The position numbers and the translations under genes are program-made. Below the pieces are notes generated by a model. That model saw only the letters and a program-made list of their open reading frames with translations. It was not told the origin of the DNA and searched no databases. 64,000 nt of DNA, from NCBI GenBank assembly GCA_963754285.1, contig CAVWFN010000006.1, positions 124,001 through 188,000 on the forward strand. Reading direction: 5' to 3'. Below, one piece after another: positions 43,781 to 53,738 of the stretch. Every line of letters starts with the position of its first letter. Position 1 is the stretch's first letter. The DNA is from RYN-133 sp963754285 (GTDB lineage Bacteria > Actinomycetota > Actinomycetes > Mycobacteriales > Jatrophihabitantaceae).

Positions 43781-44194
43781 ATGGACTACAAGCTCGAGGC
43801 CATCCCACTGCCGGTCACCGACATCGATCGGGCGAAGTCGTTCTACGCCGACCAGCTCGGCTTTCACGTCGACGTCGATCACAGCGCCGGCGACAGCTTT
43901 CGGGTCGTGCAGCTCACCCCGCCCGGTTCGGCCTGTTCGGTGCTCATCGGCCGCGGCATCACCGACGCCGAGCCCGGTGCCGTCAAAGGTCTGCATCTCG
44001 TCGTCACCGACATCGACGCCGCCTCAACCGAGCTGTCCGCCCGCGACGTCGCGGTCGATCCCGTCCGGCACATGACACCGAGCGGTTGGGCCGATGGTGC
44101 CGACCCGACGCACGCCGACTACAACTCGTTCAGCGGCTTCAGCGACCCCGACGGCAACGTGTGGGTCCTGCAGGAACGCGGGCACACCGCATAG
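43781..44194 (+). CDS. VOC-family (glyoxalase-like) protein
   Basis: 137 residues from the ATG at 43781. IPLPVTDIDRAKSFYADQLG opens the first module, FHVDVDHSAGDSFRVVQLTP follows, and the end has FSGFSDPDGNVWVLQE with the terminal Glu ligand. This form is close to small VOC proteins of unknown substrate. Divergent from marR, which suggests regulation by it. Confidence 0.88.
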   Translation: MDYKLEAIPLPVTDIDRAKSFYADQLGFHVDVDHSAGDSFRVVQLTPPGSACSVLIGRGITDAEPGAVKGLHLVVTDIDAASTELSARDVAVDPVRHMTPSGWADGADPTHADYNSFSGFSDPDGNVWVLQERGHTA

Positions 44195-44197
44195 CGT

Positions 44198-44527
44198 CTA
44201 GTTCAGCGCGGACGCGACGCTGTCGTGGATCTCGAAGATCTCGTCCAGCCGCGAGATCTGGAACAGCTTGCGCAGCTGCGGACGCGGGCAGACCAGCGTC
44301 AGCTCGCCTCCGCCCGAGTGCTCCTTGCTCGCGCCGACCAGCGCCCCGAGCCCGGACGAATCCAGGAACTCGGTCTTGCTCAGGTCGACGACGACCCGGC
44401 GAGCGCTGTCGCCGAAGGCTGTCGCGATCGCCTCGCGTAGCTGCGGAGCGGTGTCGTTGTCGACATCACCACCGACCGAAATGACGGCTGCGTCGCCCTC
44501 CCGACGCGTTGCCAACTGCAACTCCAT
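44198..44527 (-). CDS. STAS-domain anti-sigma factor antagonist
   Basis: 109 residues. A single STAS domain with the phosphorylatable Ser in FLDSSGLGALVGA. Such proteins bind an anti-sigma kinase when dephosphorylated and release a sigma factor. The divergent neighbour encodes a giant protein that ends in both a PP2C phosphatase and an RsbW-like kinase domain, the two enzymes that would set the state of this Ser. ATG at 44527. Confidence 0.92.
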   Translation of the reverse strand: MELQLATRREGDAAVISVGGDVDNDTAPQLREAIATAFGDSARRVVVDLSKTEFLDSSGLGALVGASKEHSGGGELTLVCPRPQLRKLFQISRLDEIFEIHDSVASALN

Positions 44528-44637
44528 CAGACCATTCCCCGTCTTGGCGGTCCCGGACTTCCGCCTGCTGCCAGTACGCTAGCGTCGCGAGCACGGCGAT
44601 GCACTATGAACCCGGCGGTCGGAGGGTATCGGGTCGC

Positions 44638-47600
44638 ATGGACCAGAGCGACGGTACGGCGCAGGACGAAGCGTCCCCGGCCACTCCCTTCGATCTCGAC
44701 ACCGAGCTGGGACGCGATCTGGCCGCCGTTGACTGGGCGAACACCGGTGTCGGGCCGTGGCAGAACTGGTCCGCCAGCCTGACCAACAGTGTCCGGCTGA
44801 TCACCGCGTCGCGGTTCTCGATGTGGATGGCGTGGGGCGAGGAACTGACCTTCTTCTGCAACGACGCCTACCGGCGCGACACGCTGGGCGCGAAATACCC
44901 GTGGGCGTTGGGCAAGCGGGCCGACCAGGTCTGGTCCGAGATCTGGGACGACATCGGGCCCCTGATCAACTCGGTGATCACGACCGGGGTGGCGACCTGG
45001 GACGAGCGGCTGCTGTTGTTCCTCGAGCGCAGCGGCTATTCCGAGGAGACCTATCACACCTTCTCGTACAGCCCGCTCCGCGGCGACAACGGCGAAATCG
45101 CAGGAATGCTGTGCGTTGTCAGCGAGGACACCGGCCGCGTCATCAGCGAGCGGCGCATCGCCCTCGTCCGCGACCTGAGTTCAGGGCTGTCGAGCGCTTC
45201 GACCCTCGACGAGGTCGGGTTCGCGGCACAGCGGCAGATCGCGACGGACCCGTTCGACCTGCCGTTCGCGATGTCCTACCTGTTCGACGCCGAGGGCGCC
45301 GCCCGGCTGCAATGGGCCGCCGGGTTGACGCTGGGCAGCGCCGCCGCTGTTGCGGTGCTGACGCCGCAGGGTTCGGACGTGCTGTGGCACCGCGCGGTCT
45401 TCGGCTCCGGGGGCGAAGCGAGCCTCATCGATCTGTCCGCTGTCCCGGACCTTCCGGCCGGAGGCTGGACGACTCCCCCGTCCCAAGCTCTGTCGGTGCC
45501 GCTGAAACAGATCGGCGCGCGCGAACCGTACGGATACCTGATCGTCGGGCTCAACCCGTTCCGCGTGCTCGACGACGACTACCGCAGCTTCGTCGACCTG
45601 ATCGGCGCGCAGCTGTCGGCCGCCATCGCTCGCTCGATGGCGTTCGAGCAAGAACGAGACCGCGTCGAACAGCTCGCCGAGCTCGACCGGGCGAAGACCA
45701 CGTTCTTCACCAATGTCAGTCACGAACTGCGCACTCCGTTGACGTTGTTGCTCGGCCCTGCGGAGGATGCGCTGCTCGATGCCGATCACGACCTCCAGCC
45801 CGAACAACGCCGGCGGTTCGAGGTCGTTCAGCGCAACGGCGAACGCCTGCTCAAGCTCGTCAACACGCTGCTCGACTTCTCCCGCCTCGAGTCGGGACGC
45901 GTCGAGGCCACGTACGAGCCGATCGACCTGACCCGCTACACCGCCGAGCTGGCGAGCATGTTCGAGTCGGCCTACGAGCGCTCCGACCTGACGCTCACGA
46001 TCGACTGTGAACCGCTACCGTCCCGCGTCTACGTCGATCGTGAGATGTGGGCGAAGATCGTCCTGAATCTCTTGTCGAACGCGCTGAAGGCGACGTTCAC
46101 CGGTGGCGTCCACGTGCGGTTGTCGGACGATGGCGAAAATGCCGTGCTCGAGGTGCGCGACACCGGCGTCGGCATTCCCGAGTCCGAGCAAGCGCGGTTG
46201 TTCGAGCGGTTCCATCGCGTCAGCGGCGCCGAGCTCCGCACGCACGAGGGTTCGGGCATCGGCCTCGCGCTCGTGTCCGAACTCGCGCTTCTGCACGGCG
46301 GCGAGGTCGACGTCGAGAGCGCGGTCGGCGTCGGAAGCACGTTCCGCGTCACGATGCCCTACGGCCGCGAGCACCTCGACCCCGACCGCGTCGTCGACCG
46401 CTTGGTCGATGACATCCCCGAGCTCGCGCGCTTCAGCGCCGGCTATCTCGCAGAAGCACAACGCTGGCTGGGTTCCGAAACCGCCGCGACAGACGGGTTG
46501 TCCGCACGATCCGACCTCCCGAGCGTGCTGGTCGTCGACGACAACGACGACATGCGCGAGTACATCCGGGGCCTGCTCGCCGACGACTACGTCGTGACGA
46601 CGGCGACCGACGGAGCCGCGGCGCTTCGACAGCTTCGAGTGCAGCAGCCCGACCTCGTCCTGACCGACGTCATGATGCCCGTACTCGACGGGTTCGGCCT
46701 GCTCACCGCCATCCGCGACGACCCGGAGCTGTCGCACATCCCCGTCGTGATGCTCTCGGCACGATCGGGTGACGAGGCCACCATCGAAGGCCTCGAGGCG
46801 GGCGCCGACGACTACCTGGTCAAGCCGTTCTCGGCTCGCGAACTGCTCGCCCGGGTGCGTGCCAACCTCGAACTCGAACGGGTTCGACAGCTCGTCACCG
46901 AGCTGGAGCGATACCGCGAGATCCTCGATCACGCCGAGGGCCTTGCTCACGTCGGCAGCTGGGAGGCCGATGTGCGGCGCAACACCGTTCGCCTGTCTTC
47001 AGAGGTGCGCCGTATCGGCGGGCTTCCGGATATGGACGAGATGCCGTTCGACGCTGCTATGGCGCTGGCGATACCGGAAGACCAAGCGATGTTCGAACAG
47101 GTGATGAACGATGCGGTCGCCGCGAACGAGCCGTTCGACCTCGTCGTACGCGGGCGCCGTCACGACGAGCCGACTCTGCTGCGCGTGCGCGGCGCAGGCA
47201 TCCGCGGGCCGGACGGCGAGCTTCAGTACATCCGCGGCAGCACACAAGACATCACCGAGCAACGCGCGACCGAGATCGCGATGGCAAATGCCCAGGCCGA
47301 TCGCGAGGCTGCAGCACGTGAGCATGCGATAGCGAGCGAATTGCAACAGAGCCTGTTGCCGCCGCCGACGTTCACCGCCGACCAGCTCGATATCGCGGCT
47401 TACTATCGCCCGGGTGTCGCAGGCACCCAGGTCGGTGGCGATTGGCACGACGTGATCGATCTCGGCGACGGGCGCACAGCGGTGGTCATCGGCGACGTCA
47501 TGGGCCGGGGTGTGCGGGCGGCCGCGGTCATGGGCCAACTCCGCGCGGCGGGACGTGCGTACGCCCGGCTCGATCTACCGCCGGCGGAGCTGATTCGCCT

Positions 47601-48432
47601 GCTCGACGACACCGTCCGCGAGATCAGCGAGGACACGATCGTCACCTGCGTCTACGCCGTCTACGACCCTGGAGAGCAGACGCTCACCTACGCGAACGCC
47701 GGACACCTGCCGCCGCTGGTCGTCGAGCCCGGTCAGCGCGCGCGACGCCTGGTCGCCGGCGGACCACCCCTCGGCGCCGGCGTGCACGGCGACATGGCCG
47801 AGACCGTCCCGATGCCGACCGGGACGATGCTCGCGCTCTACACCGACGGGCTCGTCGAGCGCCGCGGTTCGGATCTCGACACCGGCATCGACAAGCTCGC
47901 CGATGTGCTCAGCGCAACCACTGTGCCGCTTGTCGACGTCCCAACGCTGCTGGTCTCGCGGTTGTTGCCCGACGGACCGGACGACGACGTGGCAATCCTG
48001 GTGTGCCGGGCCAACGACGAGACAAGCGAGGATCGCGTCGCGCGTCATGACGTCGGGCATGAAAGTGGTGCGCTTTCCGAAGCGCGACGCTTCGTGGCCC
48101 GCACACTGGACGTGTGGAACGTGGCCGATGCGCTCACGTTCGACGTCCTGCTTGCCGTCAGCGAACTCACGACGAACGCGATGAACCACGGAGCACGGCC
48201 GATTCAATTGCGCATACGCAAACAGCGTCAGCACCTGCTACTCGAGGTTCGCGACAGCGGTCACGGCGTGCCGTCGATCCAGCGATCGCTTCCCGACGAC
48301 GTCAGCGGACGCGGCCTGCTGATCGTGTCGCGGTTGTCCGAGCGGTGGGGCATCCGGCCCGGGCCGGCGGGCAAGACGGTGTGGGCACAGTTCCGGTTGT
48401 CCGTCTCGGACGAGGACGAACTCGCCGTCTAA
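44638..48432 (+). CDS. Hybrid sensor kinase - receiver - PP2C phosphatase - anti-sigma kinase
   Basis: 1264 residues from the ATG at 44638 (GGAGGG 12 bases upstream). In order: PAS (about 1-165), GAF (about 180-330), HisKA with phospho-His362 (FFTNVSHELRTPL), HATPase (about 470-585, NLLSNALKATF and GSGIGLAL), receiver with Asp677 (LVLTDVMMP), PAS (about 780-900), SpoIIE/PP2C phosphatase with metal Asp935 (GGDWHDVIDLG, then VIGDVMGRG and PDDDVAIL), and an RsbW-like HATPase with N-box Asn1180 (SELTTNAMNHG). It merges two-component phosphorelay with partner switching. The divergent STAS protein (44198-44527) is the obvious target. No membrane helix is seen, so the sensor is cytoplasmic. Confidence 0.92.
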   Translation: MDQSDGTAQDEASPATPFDLDTELGRDLAAVDWANTGVGPWQNWSASLTNSVRLITASRFSMWMAWGEELTFFCNDAYRRDTLGAKYPWALGKRADQVWSEIWDDIGPLINSVITTGVATWDERLLLFLERSGYSEETYHTFSYSPLRGDNGEIAGMLCVVSEDTGRVISERRIALVRDLSSGLSSASTLDEVGFAAQRQIATDPFDLPFAMSYLFDAEGAARLQWAAGLTLGSAAAVAVLTPQGSDVLWHRAVFGSGGEASLIDLSAVPDLPAGGWTTPPSQALSVPLKQIGAREPYGYLIVGLNPFRVLDDDYRSFVDLIGAQLSAAIARSMAFEQERDRVEQLAELDRAKTTFFTNVSHELRTPLTLLLGPAEDALLDADHDLQPEQRRRFEVVQRNGERLLKLVNTLLDFSRLESGRVEATYEPIDLTRYTAELASMFESAYERSDLTLTIDCEPLPSRVYVDREMWAKIVLNLLSNALKATFTGGVHVRLSDDGENAVLEVRDTGVGIPESEQARLFERFHRVSGAELRTHEGSGIGLALVSELALLHGGEVDVESAVGVGSTFRVTMPYGREHLDPDRVVDRLVDDIPELARFSAGYLAEAQRWLGSETAATDGLSARSDLPSVLVVDDNDDMREYIRGLLADDYVVTTATDGAAALRQLRVQQPDLVLTDVMMPVLDGFGLLTAIRDDPELSHIPVVMLSARSGDEATIEGLEAGADDYLVKPFSARELLARVRANLELERVRQLVTELERYREILDHAEGLAHVGSWEADVRRNTVRLSSEVRRIGGLPDMDEMPFDAAMALAIPEDQAMFEQVMNDAVAANEPFDLVVRGRRHDEPTLLRVRGAGIRGPDGELQYIRGSTQDITEQRATEIAMANAQADREAAAREHAIASELQQSLLPPPTFTADQLDIAAYYRPGVAGTQVGGDWHDVIDLGDGRTAVVIGDVMGRGVRAAAVMGQLRAAGRAYARLDLPPAELIRLLDDTVREISEDTIVTCVYAVYDPGEQTLTYANAGHLPPLVVEPGQRARRLVAGGPPLGAGVHGDMAETVPMPTGTMLALYTDGLVERRGSDLDTGIDKLADVLSATTVPLVDVPTLLVSRLLPDGPDDDVAILVCRANDETSEDRVARHDVGHESGALSEARRFVARTLDVWNVADALTFDVLLAVSELTTNAMNHGARPIQLRIRKQRQHLLLEVRDSGHGVPSIQRSLPDDVSGRGLLIVSRLSERWGIRPGPAGKTVWAQFRLSVSDEDELAV

Positions 48433-49205
48433 CCCGTCGGCGGAACGAGCGGGAACAGCCTGCCGGTGTCGTCGGCGCCGAGCGCGGCATCGATCTCGAC
48501 CGCATTCGGAAGTCGTCCGTAGGTATTCGCCGCCGCCAGCTTGGCTGTTCGCGGATCGAGGTAGTAATCGACGGTCGACGTGTCGATCGGCGCGACGTCC
48601 AGCAGTCGCCACACCTCGGCAAGCTGCGCGTGCTGGCGCTCTCGCGTCGCGAAATACAGGTCTTCGTAGTGCAACCGCACCGTGCCGGCGTCGCCACGGC
48701 GATCGAGCAGCGACTCGACCCACGCGCGGTGCGTGACGAGGTCGTCGATGTAGGTGCGCAGGTCGTCGAGATCGAGCGACGGCAGCGCGTCGTAGCGACG
48801 CTCGAGCGACTCGCCGGCATTGAGGTCCCAGCGATTCCAGATCTTCGTGTGTTTGGCGACGCGGTCGGACACCGCCGTCTGCAGCAGATTGCTCCGGCTG
48901 ATGTAGACGATCTTGACGTCGCGCCGTCCGATCAGACTGGTCAGTTGTTCTTCGTCCAGTTGATAGGTGAGGATCTTGATGCCGTGGTACTCGGCGAGCA
49001 GTTCGCTCAGCACTAGGTCGAACGACTCCGCCTCGATGCGCGCCAGGTAGTCGGGGTTGCCGGGAGCCCAGCTCGCGAAATACTCGTTGAACGGCTCGTC
49101 CTCCATCAGGTGCAGCTGCGGATGCGACCGCATGATCTGCCACAGGCTGGAGCTGCCGCTACGTGGCCATGCGAGGAGCACGACTCGTTCGCTGTCACTC
49201 ATCAT
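48429..49205 (-). CDS. Stf0-type sulfotransferase
   Basis: 258 residues. The PAPS 5'-phosphosulfate loop is LAWPRSGSSSLWQI, and the 3'-phosphate region is VYISRSNLLQTAVS. The middle (WDLNAGESLERRY) and VRLHYEDLYFATRER match the Stf0 family, which sulfates trehalose in mycobacteria. Substrate here unknown; a sugar is likely. ATG at 49205 (a second at 49202). Its stop overlaps the hybrid kinase end by four bases, tail to tail. Confidence 0.88.
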   Translation of the reverse strand: MMSDSERVVLLAWPRSGSSSLWQIMRSHPQLHLMEDEPFNEYFASWAPGNPDYLARIEAESFDLVLSELLAEYHGIKILTYQLDEEQLTSLIGRRDVKIVYISRSNLLQTAVSDRVAKHTKIWNRWDLNAGESLERRYDALPSLDLDDLRTYIDDLVTHRAWVESLLDRRGDAGTVRLHYEDLYFATRERQHAQLAEVWRLLDVAPIDTSTVDYYLDPRTAKLAAANTYGRLPNAVEIDAALGADDTGRLFPLVPPTG

Positions 49206-49309
49206 CGAGGTCGATAGTAGGTGTGCGATCTGACGAATCCGTATATATTTCCGCGGATTCTATCCGAAAGGTGTGGTGCTTCTTCCTCGGAAGGAGTAAT
49301 ATCGAACAT

Positions 49310-50550
49310 ATGAGCAGCTCATCGGTCCAGGGCATGGCAGTGCTGGATCGGCTGCGCGAGATCCAGCGGCAGAAGCAGGTGCTGGAGGTCGAAGAGCTGG
49401 GTCTGATCGCGCAGGTCGAGGCGGAGGGGCTCGCGTTCGATCTGGGGGCGAAGAACACGGCGGTGTTGTTGCGTGACGCGCTGCGGATCGGTGCGCGCGA
49501 TGCGGCCGGTCGGGTGAAGCTGGCGGCGGCGGTGACGCCGCGGCGCACGCTGACCGGCGAGACGGTCGAAGCCGCAGCACCCGCAGACCGCGGCCGCGCT
49601 GGCCGAGGGGTGCGATCTCGACCCGGGCCGCGGCGACGGTCGTGGCGATGACGGACAAGATCGACGACCTGCTCGCCGACCAGTCAGCACCACTGTATCG
49701 AGAGCGCGCTGCTCGACTTCGCCCGTGACCACGACCCCGACCTGCTGGCCCGCTTCGCCAACGGCCTGTACGCCCGGGTCGATCAGGACGGGGCGTTTCG
49801 TGACATCGAGGCCGCGCACCGGCGCCGCACCCTGATCCTGCGCCGCCGTGCGGACGGGTCAGCCTCGATCGCCGGCGAACTGACCTGCGAGGCAGCCGAG
49901 TACCTCGAGACCCTGTTCGACACCCTCGGCAAGCCACACACCGGCCCGGACGGTGAGCGTGACCCGCGCACCCCGGGCCAGCGCCGCCACGACGCGCTGC
50001 TCGGCGCCTTCAAGATTCTCTACTCCTCCGGCACGCTGCCGACCGCGAACGGCTGCGCCACCACCCTCGTGCTGACCGCGACCGTCGGCGAGTTCGCCGA
50101 CGGCACCGGCATCGTCGCACACCGGCCACGGCTACGCGGTCCCGACCGCGGTCGCCGACCGGTGGCTCGACCCCAAAGCCAAAGCCATCCTGGTGTTGCT
50201 GTCGAAGACGAAGTCGATCGTCGCGTATTCCGATCAGCACCGGTTGTTCACCGAACAACAACGCCTCGCCATGTTCGCCCGGGACAAAGGCTGTTCCTAC
50301 CCGGGCTGTGATGCGCCCTTGTCGTGGACCCAGGCACATCACGTCACGGATTTTGCGAAGACGAAACGCACCAGCGTCGATGACGGCACTCTGGTCTGTC
50401 GGCAGAACCACGCCATGTTCGAACAAATGGGCTGGAAGTCGATCATGCTCGACGAGATACCCGCATTGGGTGCCGCCCGCCTGGGTCGATCGCGACCAGA
50501 AGCCGAGACACAACCGCATGCACGACTCCCCCGAACTAGTGCGGAGCTGA
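49310..50550 (+). pseudogene. DUF222-HNH endonuclease gene with at least five frameshifts
   Basis: An ATG at 49310 with AAGGAG upstream opens a normal DUF222 N-terminus (AVLDRLREIQRQKQVLEVEE). The frame breaks near 49590, 49610 and 49690 (restored segments QTAAALAEG, then STRAAATVVAMTDKIDDLLA, then ESALLDFARDHDPDLLARFA), again near 50120 (VADRWLDPKAKAILVLLSKT follows), and near 50460. The HNH domain (CSYPGCDAPLSWTQAHHVTD) is intact in its own frame, and the last frame ends at 50550. This family is multi-copy in actinomycetes and often decays. No functional product is expected. Confidence 0.88.
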
Positions 50551-50628
50551 CGCACGCTTTCCAGCCGGAACGTCCCAGCGAGGACTCGCCGCTTCAGGAC
50601 TTCGTCTGGACCGGACCAACGACGCAAC

Positions 50629-51534
50629 TCAGCCGCTGCGTGACCAGCGGATGGATCCGTGTGGCCCATCGATTTCGGCTTCGGCGATCTCTCCGTTGTC
50701 GTGGACGGCGAGGGTGGTGCCGGCGCCGAGTCCTGCGGTGCGGGTGGACCACAGCGTGTGTCCGTGGGGTCCTTGGACGATGAGGTTGCCGCCGCGCAGC
50801 AGGACGAGACGTGATCCGGGATTGTGCGTGTCGCTGTGCCATGCGATGCGGCTGCCGTAGGTCAGAACGAGGTCGCCGGTGCGCTGCATCGTCAGGTTGA
50901 TGTAGCGGTGGCCCCACTCGAAGGTCCGCAACCGCTGCCCGGAGTTCAGATGTTGACCGGTCGTGATCATCGGCGCAGTGCTGCCGGAGGACCACACGGT
51001 GCGACCAGCGGCGGTGCGGACGACCAGGTTGCCGTTGTCGAGGATCTGGAAGTAGTTGCGGTGACCTGTGCCTGTGGTGTGGGTGGACCAGATCGGGTCA
51101 CCGGTGCGGCAGTACATCACGAGGCTGCCGTTGGTCCGCATCGCCAGGTAACCACGCCCACAGTTGCGGTTGACGTTCTGCGGGACACCGTTCCAGGCCA
51201 TGAACTGCGATTCCGATCCCCGCGGGTCGGAGGCCAGGTGGACGACCTCGTCGAGTTCCATGCCGCCGTCGGTGTAGAGGAAGAGCTGGTACCGATTGGA
51301 CGGCGACGCTTCACCGGCAGAGGCGAGCATCCATCGGTGTCCTGCTTCGAGTCGGCTCTGCATGCCGCCTTGCGCGATCGAGGATGGGGCCGCGACGGCC
51401 GCCGTCACCACGCACGCGCCTACCGATACCGCCACGCTGATAACCGCTCGCAGGACTCGTGGCACCGCAAGATCATCGGATAGGAATGCACCGTACGCAA
51501 CCCGTGCCTCACTCGTGATCAACGACGAAGGCAC
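50629..51534 (-). CDS. Secreted protein with two B-lectin (bulb-type mannose-binding) domains
   Basis: 301 residues, GTG start with GGAG six bases upstream. A signal peptide (RVLRAVISVAVSVGACVVTA, cleaved near AAVA-AP) follows a short polar lead. Two tandem B-lectin domains (about 60-180 and 185-300), each with three strands of the type YFQILDNGNLVVR and LAMRTNGSLVMY. The QxDxNxVxY sugar site is degenerate in several repeats. Probably binds mannose-type glycans outside the cell. Confidence 0.85.
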   Translation of the reverse strand: MPSSLITSEARVAYGAFLSDDLAVPRVLRAVISVAVSVGACVVTAAVAAPSSIAQGGMQSRLEAGHRWMLASAGEASPSNRYQLFLYTDGGMELDEVVHLASDPRGSESQFMAWNGVPQNVNRNCGRGYLAMRTNGSLVMYCRTGDPIWSTHTTGTGHRNYFQILDNGNLVVRTAAGRTVWSSGSTAPMITTGQHLNSGQRLRTFEWGHRYINLTMQRTGDLVLTYGSRIAWHSDTHNPGSRLVLLRGGNLIVQGPHGHTLWSTRTAGLGAGTTLAVHDNGEIAEAEIDGPHGSIRWSRSG

Positions 51535-51571
51535 CCGTGCTCCGGGGGCAACGTCAGACAGAGCTGCGCAG

Positions 51572-51868
51572 CTACAGCTCGAAGTACGTACTCAAACCCA
51601 GCGAGTCGATCAGCGCGCGGGCGCGCGGCGGGACGCCGTGCAGCGCGAGGTCGACTCCGCGCTCGTCGCAGCGGCCTTTGAGGTAGACCAGCACCGAGAG
51701 ACCGCTCGAATCGATGAACGTGATCCCTGACAGATCGATCACGAGTCGCTCGAGGTCCTTGTCCGACAGCAGGTCGACGCCTTGCTGCTGCACTTCCGGT
51801 GCGCTCAAGAAATCGACTGCGCCGCGCATCTGCAGAGTGCGCTCCTCGGAGCCCGGCTCGGATGTCAC
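51572..51868 (-). CDS. STAS-domain anti-sigma factor antagonist
   Basis: 98 residues with the phosphorylatable Ser in TFIDSSGLSVLV. It is a second single-STAS protein in the window and may compete with the one at 44198-44527 for anti-sigma kinases. ATG at 51868. No adjacent sigma factor or kinase. Confidence 0.92.
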   Translation of the reverse strand: MTSEPGSEERTLQMRGAVDFLSAPEVQQQGVDLLSDKDLERLVIDLSGITFIDSSGLSVLVYLKGRCDERGVDLALHGVPPRARALIDSLGLSTYFEL

Positions 51869-51896
51869 GGGCAGAGCGTACGACCGTGCCGAAACG

Positions 51897-52316
51897 TCAG
51901 CGCAGCGCGCCTACCCGTCGGCGCAGGTCGCCGTGGGCCGACTCTTCCAACCCGTGCGACGCAAGCCATTCGGTCATCCACGCACGGTCCGGATGCGTGT
52001 CCGGGACGACGTTGTAGATGTAGTTCAAGCCGCGCTTGCGGGCCTCGTCCTCGAGGTGATCGAGGACGAACTCGCCGATGCCGTCGCCGCGACGCGCAGG
52101 GTCGACGAAGAACGTGATCTGCGCGTCGCCCCACTCGCTGTCCAGCCAGCCGTAACCGGCGATCACACCGTCGTCGCCGACCACGTGCCACCACTCGTCC
52201 GCGAGGGGCGCACCGTCGCCGGGACGATCCATCCCGACCGAGAGCAGCGCGGGATCGTCGAACATCCGCTGCTTGTCGGCGTCCCAGCGCGGCAGATCCT
52301 CCTTGATCCACTCCAT
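51897..52316 (-). CDS. GNAT N-acetyltransferase linked to box genes
   Basis: 139 residues from the ATG at 52316, three bases after the boxB stop. GNAT fold with VIAGYGWLDSEWGDAQITFF (beta4) and acetyl-CoA loop DPARRGDGIGEFVLDHLEDE. The start lies within coupling distance of boxB, so it is likely in the same operon. Substrate unknown; acetyltransferases of this kind sit beside benzoyl-CoA or phenylacetyl-CoA genes in some actinomycetes, from memory and not certain. Confidence 0.82.
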   Translation of the reverse strand: MEWIKEDLPRWDADKQRMFDDPALLSVGMDRPGDGAPLADEWWHVVGDDGVIAGYGWLDSEWGDAQITFFVDPARRGDGIGEFVLDHLEDEARKRGLNYIYNVVPDTHPDRAWMTEWLASHGLEESAHGDLRRRVGALR

Positions 52317-52318
52317 GA

Positions 52319-53737
52319 TCAGCTCAGATGCACGTAGTCGTAGTCGAACGGCTGGCCGTTGATGCCCTGGCGCGGCGGCGCGATCCAGGACGCGATCTTG
52401 CCGCGCTCGTAGACCGGCCGCATGAGCGAGCGCACGTGCGTCTTGTCGACCTCGGTCGGCAGCCACGCATCTTTGCGTCGGTCCCACTCGTCGGCCGCCA
52501 GCTTCTCCCCCGTCGGCGACGCCTCGATCGCGGAGTACGCGCCGACCTTGCGGTTGAACGCGACGTGCGGCAGGTACAGCCGCTGCGACAGCCCGGCGCT
52601 GTCGAGGATCTTGTTCCAGCGCTTGACGCCGCCCTCGCAATCGCTGATGTACTCGCGACGCAGGTCGGTGTTCAGCCCGACCAGCGCGGACACCTCGTTC
52701 TGCCCGATCTCGCCGTCGACGAGAGCGTCGACGTTGATCGAGTCGTCGCCGAGCCGGTGATCGTCCTTGCGCCGATCCTCGAGCCAGCGACCCTTGAGCC
52801 CGGCCGTGTAGTAGTTCGCAACGTTCGTCGACGTCTCAGAGCCGAACAGATCGAGCGACACCGAGTAGTGGAAGTTCAGGTACTTCTGTATCACCGCCAG
52901 CGGAATCCCACCGCGCGCCGCGACTTCCTCGTCGTCGTGTTCGAGCATCAGCTCGACCGTGCGCTGTACGACGCGGTCGACACCGGTCGTCCCGACCATC
53001 ATGTGGTGCGCTTCTTCTTTGAGCATGAACTCGCACGTGCGCGACAGCGGGTCGAACGCCGACTCCTTCAGCGTGCCGAGCTGGTATTTGCCGTCACGGT
53101 CGGTGAAGTAGGTGAACATGAAGAACGACAGCCAGTCAGGCGTCTCTTCGTTGAACGCACCGAGGATGCGCGGCGCGTCGTCACTGCCGGAGTTGCGGTG
53201 CAGCAACTCCTCGGCTTCCTCACGTCCCTCGCGGCCGAAGTACGCGTGCAGCAGATAGACCATCGCCCACAGGTGTCGACCCTCCTCGACGTTGACCTGG
53301 AACAGGTTGCGCAGGTCGTAGAGAGACGGGGCGGTCGCGCCGAGGTTGCGCTGCTGTTCGACGGACGCCGGCTCGGTGTCGCCCTGGATGACGATCAACC
53401 GTTGCAGGTCGGCGCGGTACTCGCCCGGCACCTTCTGCCACGCGGGGTCGCCCTTGTGCTGACCGAAGCCGATCATGCGATCTCGCTCGCGTTCGGCGAG
53501 GAAGATTCCCCAGCGATAGTCGCGCATGGCGACGTGTCCGAAGTGCGCCCAGCCCTCGCGACCGACATTGATCGCCGTGCGCAGGTAGACGTCTTCGGTG
53601 GGCAGCGTCGGACCCATCGACTCCCACCAGTCGAGGAAGTTCGGCTGCCACGACTCGAGTGCACGCTGCAGGCGCCGGTCCTCGTGCAGGTCGACGTTGT
53701 TCGGAATCTTCTCGCTGTAGTCAGCGGTGCTGGTCAA
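52319..53737 (-). CDS. boxB: Benzoyl-CoA 2,3-epoxidase subunit B
   Basis: 472 residues. Diiron oxygenase that forms 2,3-epoxybenzoyl-CoA. All six iron ligands known for Azoarcus BoxB are found with a +2 offset: E122, E152, H155 (EEGRH), D213, E242, H245 (KEEAHHM). Starts at a TTG at 53737, directly after the boxC stop (1-base gap); no better start exists. The reductase partner BoxA is not in this window. Confidence 0.93.
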   Translation of the reverse strand: MTSTADYSEKIPNNVDLHEDRRLQRALESWQPNFLDWWESMGPTLPTEDVYLRTAINVGREGWAHFGHVAMRDYRWGIFLAERERDRMIGFGQHKGDPAWQKVPGEYRADLQRLIVIQGDTEPASVEQQRNLGATAPSLYDLRNLFQVNVEEGRHLWAMVYLLHAYFGREGREEAEELLHRNSGSDDAPRILGAFNEETPDWLSFFMFTYFTDRDGKYQLGTLKESAFDPLSRTCEFMLKEEAHHMMVGTTGVDRVVQRTVELMLEHDDEEVAARGGIPLAVIQKYLNFHYSVSLDLFGSETSTNVANYYTAGLKGRWLEDRRKDDHRLGDDSINVDALVDGEIGQNEVSALVGLNTDLRREYISDCEGGVKRWNKILDSAGLSQRLYLPHVAFNRKVGAYSAIEASPTGEKLAADEWDRRKDAWLPTEVDKTHVRSLMRPVYERGKIASWIAPPRQGINGQPFDYDYVHLS

Positions 53738-53738
53738 C

